64,000 nucleotides of DNA from Rubrivivax sp. GTDB lineage: Bacteria; Pseudomonadota; Gammaproteobacteria; Burkholderiales; Burkholderiaceae_C. Positions 24,538 through 31,296 of this stretch are shown here, piece by piece (within the stretch, counting starts at the first letter, position 1; every line of letters starts with the position of its first letter). A model generated the notes under the pieces. The model searched no databases. It had not been told where the DNA came from and saw nothing but the letters and a program-made list of their open reading frames with translations. The stretch is from positions 62,001 through 126,000 of the forward strand of contig JAIXYO010000046.1 of assembly GCA_027490215.1 (NCBI GenBank). The letters run 5' to 3'. A program made the translations under genes and the position numbers.

Positions 24538-24855
24538 ATGGAGTACATCATGTTCAAGAACGGTATGCGTCCTGTCCACCCAGGTGAAGTCTTGCTGGAG
24601 GACTACATCAAACCCATGGGCGTCAGCGTGCGCGCTGTGGCCATGGCCCTGCATGTGCCTTACTCGCGTCTGAGCGAGATCACCAAGGGCGAGCGAGGCG
24701 TGTCGGCTGATACGGCCCTGCGCCTGGAGCGCTACTTCGGCAGCGAGGCCAGGGGCTGGTTGAACCTTCAGGCAGCCTACGAGTTGCGAGTGGCCGAGAT
24801 GGCGAACGGCAAAGCCATCGCCAAAGAGATCCAGCCGATTGCGCTGGCCGCCTGA
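24538..24855 (+). CDS. higA: HigA-type antitoxin
   Basis: 105 residues from the ATG at 24538; a start at 24550 (MFKNGMRPVHPGEVL) is equally likely and closer to the family norm. The HTH region is PVHPGEVLLEDYIKPMGVSV, then LSEITKGERGVSADTALRL. It would neutralise HigB and repress the operon. Confidence 0.94.
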   Translation: MEYIMFKNGMRPVHPGEVLLEDYIKPMGVSVRAVAMALHVPYSRLSEITKGERGVSADTALRLERYFGSEARGWLNLQAAYELRVAEMANGKAIAKEIQPIALAA

Positions 24856-24909
24856 GCCACGCCAGCAGGTTCACCTCAAGCGCCTGCAGCCGGCACAGGA
24901 GCGGAATCT

Positions 24910-25227
24910 GTGCGCTTGGCGACGCTCATTCGCTTCTTCGAGGCCATCTACAGCGCTGCGCAGGGGCTGCACCGTGCCGGCACCATCGACAAGGCGACCA
25001 TGCGTGATTTCGATGAGTCCTGCCTTGCCTCGCCGGTGCAGATCGCACCTGAGGCGATCAAGCGAATTCGGGAGGGCGCACACGTCAGCCAACCCGTGTT
25101 TGCGCGCTTTCTGAACACCAGCGAATCCACGGTGCAGAAATGCGAGGCCGGAACCAAACGGCCGAGCGGTATGGCGCTCAAGCTGCTGGCCGTCGTCGAA
25201 AAGAACGGGCTCAAAGTACTGGCCTGA
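24910..25227 (+). CDS. Orphan HTH antitoxin-like regulator (NadS/HigA2-like)
   Basis: 105 residues from a GTG at 24910. The C-terminal half is an Xre-type HTH (IKRIREGAHVSQPVFARFLN, TSESTVQKCEAGTKRPSGMA). Such antitoxins normally follow a RelE-type toxin, but the 54 bp upstream hold only the end of higA, so the toxin has been lost. The 3' end overlaps a parD remnant on the other strand. It could still regulate neighbouring operons. Confidence 0.75.
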   Translation: MRLATLIRFFEAIYSAAQGLHRAGTIDKATMRDFDESCLASPVQIAPEAIKRIREGAHVSQPVFARFLNTSESTVQKCEAGTKRPSGMALKLLAVVEKNGLKVLA

Positions 25228-25300
25228 GATAGCGCCCTTGCCGAATTTGGCTCTTGGTGAACGCCTCGAAGTGTTCTCCGACGTCATAGATTGACGGCAT
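25211..25300 (-). pseudogene. ParD antitoxin N-terminal fragment
   Basis: The frame from the ATG at 25300 encodes MPSIYDVGEHFEAFTKSQ followed by IRQGRYL, which matches the N-terminus of ParD antitoxins closely. It then runs into unrelated residues and a stop at 25211. About two thirds of a normal parD is missing. It starts ~30 bp after the hicB stop, so a parDE pair probably once followed hicAB. Confidence 0.7.
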
Positions 25301-25334
25301 GGTTTGGCCTTTTGCGGTTGTCCACGCGTCAGGC
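25282..25334. repeat. 53-bp direct repeat, right copy
   Basis: Second copy of the repeat at 24074-24126 (48 of 53 identical). It covers the end of hicB, the short spacer and the start of the parD remnant, which shows where the duplicated segment originated. Confidence 0.85.
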
Positions 25335-25748
25335 CACGCGCACCTCAAGCTGGCGACCCAGCGCGCGCGCAGCCGCTTCGATCTGGTCCAGTCGCGACGC
25401 GTGGCGCAAGTCGAACAAGCGGTCCACCTGCGGCATGTGCCAGCCCAGGCGGCGCGCCAGCTCGGACTTCTTCACGCCCTGCTCGGTCATGGCCTGATAC
25501 ACGCCTAGCTTGGCACCTTCCAGTGCTGACGGACGCACGGTGTGCTGAGCGCGCTTGGGCTTGCTGGCCAGTGGCAGCGGCTTGCGCGCATCGACGTAAA
25601 ACGACAACGCAGTCTCCAGCGCATCGACCGCGTAAAGCAATGCCTCTTGTTCGTCCTCGCCCTGGGTGATGGCCTCAGGCACATCGACAAAGGTCACCAC
25701 AAAACCGCCCTCAGGTTGTGGCTCAAGGATGACGGGGTAGTCCAACAT
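25329..25748 (-). CDS. hicB: HicB-type antitoxin
   Basis: 139 residues. The N-terminal HicB-like fold reads MLDYPVILEPQPEGGFVVTF, then PEAITQGEDEQEALLYAVDA. The C-terminal part is an HTH (KKSELARRLGWHMPQVDRLF). It binds HicA and the operon promoter. It lies 3 bp downstream of hicA on the same strand. Confidence 0.93.
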   Translation of the reverse strand: MLDYPVILEPQPEGGFVVTFVDVPEAITQGEDEQEALLYAVDALETALSFYVDARKPLPLASKPKRAQHTVRPSALEGAKLGVYQAMTEQGVKKSELARRLGWHMPQVDRLFDLRHASRLDQIEAAARALGRQLEVRVA

Positions 25749-25751
25749 GGT

Positions 25752-25934
25752 TCACTTTCCTTTGAGGCCGAGCTGCTTCTTGATGCCTTCGACCGTGCCG
25801 GTCTTGAGCTCCTTGGCGTGCATGGGCAGCACCGACTGACGCCCGTTGAGGTGCAGCTTGACGTGCGAGCCCTTCGCGTTCTCGAACGTCACACCTTGCT
25901 TGAGCAGCCAACGCTTGAATTCGTTCGAGTTCAC
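25752..25934 (-). CDS. hicA: HicA-type mRNA interferase toxin
   Basis: 60 residues from a GTG at 25934 (MNSNEFKRWLLKQG). A longer frame from 25994 lacks family support. The double-stranded-RNA-binding-like fold includes the catalytic His in GSHVKLHLNG and the C-terminal KTGTVEGIKKQLGLK. A perfect TTGACA (25965-25970 on the minus strand) lies ~30 bp before the start and may be the -35 element. Confidence 0.9.
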   Translation of the reverse strand: MNSNEFKRWLLKQGVTFENAKGSHVKLHLNGRQSVLPMHAKELKTGTVEGIKKQLGLKGK

Positions 25935-26003
25935 GCCCTCAATGCTCAACACTTCTGTTGTTTTTGTCAATGGGAAATCAAGGCGATATCCCACCGCGCT
26001 CCA

Positions 26004-26037
26004 TGGCTGGTGGGCTCACCTGGTGAGCCCACCGCCA
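26004..26037. other. Long perfect hairpin between hicA and the nuclease-like gene
   Basis: GGTGGGCTCAC-CTG-GTGAGCCCACC (26009-26033) is an 11-bp perfect stem with a 3-base loop, extended by TGGC/GCCA across one bulged T. There is no T-run on either side, so it is not a normal intrinsic terminator. It sits in a divergent promoter region and may be an operator or a mobile palindromic repeat. Confidence 0.6.
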
Positions 26038-26079
26038 GTCAGCATCCGTCTGGCAACCCTGCCAGCCACCGGAGCCGCC

Positions 26080-26703
26080 ATGTCGTCAATCAGAGGGGTC
26101 ATGCTGCTGCCCATCAGCGCAAGGAGTTATCGCAGCCACACGGCGCATCACGCCTTCATCAACAAGGTGAACGCGCCGGAAACCGTGGCCGACCCCAACC
26201 TGGCGCTCAGCCGGCTGGTCGAGAACCGGGTGCGCGGTGAAGTCGCGCAGCAGCTCTCGCCCACCGACTATCGGGTGCTGCGCTGGGAGCAGCGCGACAC
26301 CCAGAACCGTTTTTTCGTGCGCTTTCGCGAGCTGGACGGCGTGTTCGAGGCCGGCAACCGCACGACCGTCATCCTCGAGGTCAAGGCCAGCGCCAGCAAA
26401 GGCAGCATCAAGTCCGGCCTTGCGCAATTGAGGGCCGCTGTGAACACAGCGTCACACGCGCAGCCCAAGATCGTGGGCATCCTTGCCATCGCTGACATGG
26501 GCGAGTGGTTCGACGCCTTCGGCCCATCGGCCACAAGCCCGCTGCCCGATCACTTTGCCGGCATGGACGTCACGCTGCTCGACTGGCCGCCCCGGTTGCC
26601 GGAAGACAGCACCGACGGGATCTTCGTGACGCTGGTGCCCAGTGAGGTGGTGGGCAGGTGGTTGCCGCCGACGATTGAGGTGGGTTCCCAACAATGGAAT
26701 TGA
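26080..26703 (+). CDS. Hypothetical protein with PD-(D/E)XK nuclease-like core
   Basis: 207 residues from the ATG at 26080 (GGAG five bases upstream); the ATG at 26101 is an alternative with its own GAGGGG. Near residues ~80-110 the pattern RELDGVFEAGN, then TTVILEVKAS resembles the D...ExK active site of the PD-(D/E)XK nuclease fold. The remaining ~90 residues are unrecognised. It lies between hicAB and the Zorya operon, so a defence or mobile-element role is plausible but unproven. Confidence 0.6.
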   Translation: MSSIRGVMLLPISARSYRSHTAHHAFINKVNAPETVADPNLALSRLVENRVRGEVAQQLSPTDYRVLRWEQRDTQNRFFVRFRELDGVFEAGNRTTVILEVKASASKGSIKSGLAQLRAAVNTASHAQPKIVGILAIADMGEWFDAFGPSATSPLPDHFAGMDVTLLDWPPRLPEDSTDGIFVTLVPSEVVGRWLPPTIEVGSQQWN

Positions 26704-26834
26704 CGATCAGAAGCGGATACGCTTTGTTACTTTCAGAGTGCTTGACCACAAGCACCCCCGCCCTCCAGAAATGGTGGGTGCGTCAAGAGTTTTTGTTTAT
26801 TAATATTGGTTGGCCATTCTGAGATTTAGAAAAC

Positions 26835-27212
26835 ATGAGTCGACAGCACCTTGATGAGTCCGACCTGAGAAATATAATAAATTGGTGCGTTACTAGGGCA
26901 TTGCACCTCGCAAATAGTGGAGATTATCAGCGCGCTCAACTTATTCTTAGAGGGGTGGACTCGTTTATATCTATATTTTGTTGTGCGTGCATTTGGCCAA
27001 GCAATGGCCGATGTAGTGAGTGGTTGCGCGATGTTTTGTACAGCCTTCATTACAGTATAGATTCCAGCCGAATAGATGCTGCAGATGTTGATCGTCATTT
27101 AATACGACTATCGGATTTTTGTCGGTTGAATGATTTTAATTCAGGCGCCATTCATAGTATTTTATTTGAATGGAAGTTGCCAGACAAAGAATTTTGGGAT
27201 CTAAAATATTGA
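26835..27212 (+). CDS. Hypothetical protein, AT-rich gene upstream of zorA
   Basis: 125 residues, mostly helical by appearance (NIINWCVTRALHLANSGDYQ) and rich in Cys and Trp. I do not recognise the family. Its base composition is much more AT-rich than the flanking genes, as is the start of zorA, and it ends 71 bp before zorA. It may have arrived with the Zorya cassette. It could be an accessory gene or a passenger. Confidence 0.55.
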   Translation: MSRQHLDESDLRNIINWCVTRALHLANSGDYQRAQLILRGVDSFISIFCCACIWPSNGRCSEWLRDVLYSLHYSIDSSRIDAADVDRHLIRLSDFCRLNDFNSGAIHSILFEWKLPDKEFWDLKY

Positions 27213-27283
27213 CTGGCGGCTTCATTTTTATGTTGGCGGAAGCAAATTAAAAAGTGGATCGCAGCGAAGTTTGTTTTTAGAGA

Positions 27284-29131
27284 TTGTCTTCCGATACATA
27301 TAAAAATGTATTTCCAATAATAATATGCGGTGTCAAATTGAATAATTGGCTGTCAGTCGGAATTGATTTTCTAAGCAACAACTCTGCAGCCATTTATATA
27401 GCTGCGGCGTCGATTCTGTTGTCGGCACTTGTCGCTTACTGGAATTGGTTCAGGCCACCTGCAGTTCGACTGTCGGAAGCGCTGGAGGGTCTTTCCAAAG
27501 CTCTGGACAAATCCAACTCAGGTTGGGCTAACGCTGTCGATGCCGCTAGGGGGGCGGCAAAGGTCCATTCGGCAGTTCACATCGCTTGGGGCGAGACGGA
27601 AACGCGAGTGATTCCGCTCACCCATGGTCAGCACAACGTTCATGTGATGTTCGGTGCGCCGCGGGACCTTTGGTCCGCGAATCGAATGCTCTCCCGCTCG
27701 ATCAATCTGCCTCTTGCGGAGGCTGTCCCAAACTTGTTGGTTGGTGTGGGGCTGCTGTTTACCTTTTTCTTTCTGACCTTGGCACTTACGCAAGCTACGG
27801 CTGCGCTGTTGCCGCAGGCTGGGAATGCGCCAGGCGATCTGACTGCGGCAACGCGAGGACTCCTGAGTGCTGCAGGCGCCAAGTTTCTGACTTCATTGGC
27901 GGGACTTCTAGCGTCCATTGTTTGGGCGATTGCCGCGCGTCGCCGTATGGCTAGTCTTAATAGCGCCGCAGAGCGAGTCGTCGAGAGCATCGGCCGAATA
28001 GCTCCATACGGCGGCGCCGAAATGGCAGTTTTTGCGCAGGTTCAGGCGGCGCATGAGTTGAACCGATCAAGTGGCGATCAAACTGTGTACGTTCGAGATC
28101 TCGCCATAAAGGGTGGGCAGCATCTGGAATTGACCGAAGAACTTCTTAACGAAGCACGCGACCAGACTGGAACCTTCAAGCGTTTCGAAACCGACCTGGC
28201 AGTTTCTCTCGCCGGGGCGATCACCACAGCCTTCTCCCCTCAAATGCAAGCGATGACAGATCGACTGACATCTGCCATTGACGGCCTCAGCGAGAAGCTT
28301 GGCACTATGAATCAGGAAGCGCTTGCCAAGATGATGGAGGACTTCGGCAACATGTTGAAGAAGGCCACCGATTCCGAGATGACTAAGCTACGGGAAGCTC
28401 TCGAAGAACTCGCGGCCAAACTTACCGTCGCCGGGGCCGTGGTGGGTGACGGTGGGACAAAGGCAGCCGTGGCTTTGGACAAAGCCGGCTCTGACCTTTT
28501 GGCGCGAGTAGAGCAAATCTCTGCGAATCTCGCGACCGGCGCCACTGATCTTCAAGGCGCAACGGATGGCGTGAAAGAAGCCATGAACGGCCTGGGCCAC
28601 ACGATCGATAAGGCCACTAACCTTGGTAGGGAGGGTGCCGAGTTCGTGCGTGGTGCTTTGGGTCACTCAGATGAATTGCTTTCGAGGCTGAAGTCAGTCA
28701 GCACAGGTATGAGTGCCGCGAGTGAGAATCTTGCGCAAGTTGGGAGGCTGCTGGCTGATGCCGTAGACAACGTAGAGGAGCTCACAAAAGAGCAACACGC
28801 TGTCGTTCAATCGGTACGGGACGCCACTCCGCAGGCGATGAAATCCGTCCAGAGCGTACTTGAAGTGCTGCAACTGACTGTGCAGGTCACCGCATCCAGC
28901 ATGGAGAAGACCAAGGATGCGATGGAAAGTACGTCGAAGACGCTAGGTACCACCGTGGCAGCGATCACTGGGGGTGTTAGCGAGTATTCGAATACTGTGG
29001 CCAAGCTTCATCTCACGATGGACGAACAGCTGGCCAAGGCGGTCGGCAGTTTGGAGAAGGGCATCTCCGGCCTTGATGAATCGGTCGAAGAGCTGGCAGA
29101 GGTCATGACTGCACGACCACCCAGGGGCTGA
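27284..29131 (+). CDS. zorA: ZorA, MotA/ExbB-like channel subunit of a Zorya type I system
   Basis: 615 residues from a TTG at 27284; the true start is uncertain. Membrane helices lie at ~26-47, ~147-175 and ~200-225 (PNLLVGVGLLFTFFFLTLAL; LTSLAGLLASIVWAIA), a MotA/TolQ-like layout. From ~250 to the end is a long coiled-coil tail rich in Ala, Glu, Lys and Leu. In known Zorya systems ZorA and ZorB form an inner-membrane proton-driven motor whose tail extends into the cytoplasm and signals phage invasion. zorB starts 3 bp after the stop. Confidence 0.92.
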   Translation: MSSDTYKNVFPIIICGVKLNNWLSVGIDFLSNNSAAIYIAAASILLSALVAYWNWFRPPAVRLSEALEGLSKALDKSNSGWANAVDAARGAAKVHSAVHIAWGETETRVIPLTHGQHNVHVMFGAPRDLWSANRMLSRSINLPLAEAVPNLLVGVGLLFTFFFLTLALTQATAALLPQAGNAPGDLTAATRGLLSAAGAKFLTSLAGLLASIVWAIAARRRMASLNSAAERVVESIGRIAPYGGAEMAVFAQVQAAHELNRSSGDQTVYVRDLAIKGGQHLELTEELLNEARDQTGTFKRFETDLAVSLAGAITTAFSPQMQAMTDRLTSAIDGLSEKLGTMNQEALAKMMEDFGNMLKKATDSEMTKLREALEELAAKLTVAGAVVGDGGTKAAVALDKAGSDLLARVEQISANLATGATDLQGATDGVKEAMNGLGHTIDKATNLGREGAEFVRGALGHSDELLSRLKSVSTGMSAASENLAQVGRLLADAVDNVEELTKEQHAVVQSVRDATPQAMKSVQSVLEVLQLTVQVTASSMEKTKDAMESTSKTLGTTVAAITGGVSEYSNTVAKLHLTMDEQLAKAVGSLEKGISGLDESVEELAEVMTARPPRG

Positions 29132-29134
29132 TGC

Positions 29135-29911
29135 ATGTTGATCCGTCGTCAACATGAAAGCCAACATGAACACACTGAGTCTGACGGCGGGTACCTCGCT
29201 TCCGCGTCGGATCTGATGATCGGCCTGTTGTTCGTGTTCATCATTCTGGTGGTGGTGTTGGCGCTCGAGCAGCGACGCCAGCAACAAGCCATCGATGACC
29301 AGCGAGCGCGTCTCATCGGTGCCGGCGATCCGCTGCTTGTGGTGACAGGGGCAGTCGGGGCCGCGCTGAAAAAGGTGCTGCCCAACGTCAAAGTTGATGA
29401 AAAAACCGGAGTGATCAGCCTGCCTGAGGATGTTTTGTTTGCTAGAGGCAGCGCGCAACTCAGCGTGTCAGGCAAACAAGTTTTGACCAGCGCGGCGGAG
29501 CAGTTGACCATCGCCATGCCCTGCTACGTTGATAACCAGAGATCAGGCCTTGAGTGCCCCTTGAACCCTCACCGCCACGAGATAGAAACAGTGTTCATTG
29601 AGGGCCATACCGATAGCGTGCCCTACACGGTTGGCGCAAAAGACAACTTCGACCTGTCGCTAGACCGAGCGCGTGCGGTGGAGAAGGTGATGGTCTTGAG
29701 TACCCCGCTGGCCCAGTACCGCAACAAGGCCACACAACCACTCTTTTCTTTTAGCGCGTATGCCGACACCAGGCCGCTAACGAACAAGAACCCGACCGAT
29801 GCAGAGAATCGTCGGGTCGATTTGCGGATAGTCCTCAGCTACAAACCGATTGAAGAATTGATCCCGGCACTTCAGATTTCCGCACCTGAGCAGGTGGGGG
29901 CATCGAAGTGA
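29135..29911 (+). CDS. zorB: ZorB, MotB/OmpA-like peptidoglycan-binding subunit
   Basis: 258 residues. One membrane helix (~26-46, LMIGLLFVFIILVVVLALEQ) begins with Asp26, the proton-binding position of MotB-like motors. The periplasmic part is an OmpA domain with EGHTDSVPY and LSLDRARAVEKVM; it binds peptidoglycan to anchor the motor. Two cysteines (CYVDNQRSGLEC) may form a disulfide. The stop overlaps the zorC start. Confidence 0.93.
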   Translation: MLIRRQHESQHEHTESDGGYLASASDLMIGLLFVFIILVVVLALEQRRQQQAIDDQRARLIGAGDPLLVVTGAVGAALKKVLPNVKVDEKTGVISLPEDVLFARGSAQLSVSGKQVLTSAAEQLTIAMPCYVDNQRSGLECPLNPHRHEIETVFIEGHTDSVPYTVGAKDNFDLSLDRARAVEKVMVLSTPLAQYRNKATQPLFSFSAYADTRPLTNKNPTDAENRRVDLRIVLSYKPIEELIPALQISAPEQVGASK

Positions 29912-31296
29912 TGTTCGCGACGCTGCCATCGGGGTTTCCCAAACTTCAGGCCGCGGTGCTGCGAATGGATACGGTGGGTGTAACCAAACCGCCGCCGATC
30001 GACGCCATCGGCAAGCGTCTTCGTAAGTCCTACGCGCTTGCCAGAACCCGTGATTACGGCGGATTGTCCTTCGGTGAGATCCGCAAACTGCCTTACGCGT
30101 ACTGGCTGCCACCGGAAAGGCCTCTATCCGAAATTGATGGGCCCTTAGTCAGTCGGTACTGGTCCGAATCTCTTCTCAACGCGCTTTCAAGCGGCCCCCG
30201 CAGAACGAAACGGTGGCTGAATCCGTTGTTCTTTACCTACTGCGAATTCTTTAACGCGGAAGACGAAGCATTTCTCGAGTTTGCCGATCGACTCGTAAAG
30301 GTGCTGCACCGCGGGGAGGGCGCTTTTGCAGATCGTCTGCACAAATTGCATCGGGACGTTGCATTTTTCATCCCGGCATTGGCGCCTCGCCGCCTAGCTG
30401 AAACACTACTGAACCATCCTCATCGACTAGATGAGGCGTTTGAAGCCTACCTGCTGTGGCCACAGTTCGTAGACACGTTGCTCGGCAAGGCTGCATTCGC
30501 TGCGGCGCTAAGCCTGGGCGAAGCGCGACTCAGCGATTGGGCGGTCATCGCTCGGCTGCTGGACTGGGAGAGACGGTTCGGCGCGCGAGTGGCGCAAACA
30601 CAGCATCGCGTCCGTTTCGCGGATGCACTTCTCACGCCGTGGGCCCGCCGAGCACCACCAGACAGGGTGAAGTCTGCACTGGTGGAGTTTTTTGTCCGTG
30701 TTTACGGAGACCCCAGGATGGAAGGAAACCGGGAATTCCGGTGGAAAGGCGTTTCTCCACGGGCGATGGCAGTTCTGATGAACTGGCTCGCGGGCGACAC
30801 GCTGCGCGGGTTTATGAAAGTTCTGGAGCGGACGGCCGACGATATTTGGACTTACCGGCAGAAGTTTTGGATGGCTTACTACGACTCGGGGCATATTCAA
30901 GAGGCGTGGCTGGCGTTAGGGGCTCAGGCTCTGGGTTTTGCCAGAAGGCTTAAGGCTGACCAGCACGGATTGGGGTATGGCCGCCTCGACGGTGGCGCCG
31001 CACCTAACCAGTCGGTGCTGCTTCTGAAGATGGGCAGCGTGGTGTTCACCGAGTGGAGCCACAACGGCAGTCTGCGCGCCTACGAGGAGGGTGAAGACGA
31101 CACTCCGGCCCTATACGAAACGAGTTATCACGGCGCCGATCTCCGTGCGGCTGTATCGCTGGACTTTCACGATGGAGAGAACCAGAACCCGGAGCTTCGC
31201 CATATGAATTCAGCTGGCGGTACTTGGCAGCGCAAGGCACGCGACTTCATAAATGAGCACACCGGGGTTCTCCTTGAAGATCGGAAGATCATATGA
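29908..31296 (+). CDS. zorC: ZorC, EH-signature protein of Zorya type I
   Basis: 462 residues from GTG at 29908 (ATG at 29911 is possible), overlapping zorB. Soluble and helical, it matches ZorC by position and by EH-signature-like features in the C-terminal half (ESSYHGADLRAAV-like region and the LRHMNSAGGTWQRKARDFIN end). In type I systems ZorC binds DNA and works with ZorD. The zorD start overlaps its stop as ATGA. Confidence 0.85.
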   Translation: MMFATLPSGFPKLQAAVLRMDTVGVTKPPPIDAIGKRLRKSYALARTRDYGGLSFGEIRKLPYAYWLPPERPLSEIDGPLVSRYWSESLLNALSSGPRRTKRWLNPLFFTYCEFFNAEDEAFLEFADRLVKVLHRGEGAFADRLHKLHRDVAFFIPALAPRRLAETLLNHPHRLDEAFEAYLLWPQFVDTLLGKAAFAAALSLGEARLSDWAVIARLLDWERRFGARVAQTQHRVRFADALLTPWARRAPPDRVKSALVEFFVRVYGDPRMEGNREFRWKGVSPRAMAVLMNWLAGDTLRGFMKVLERTADDIWTYRQKFWMAYYDSGHIQEAWLALGAQALGFARRLKADQHGLGYGRLDGGAAPNQSVLLLKMGSVVFTEWSHNGSLRAYEEGEDDTPALYETSYHGADLRAAVSLDFHDGENQNPELRHMNSAGGTWQRKARDFINEHTGVLLEDRKII

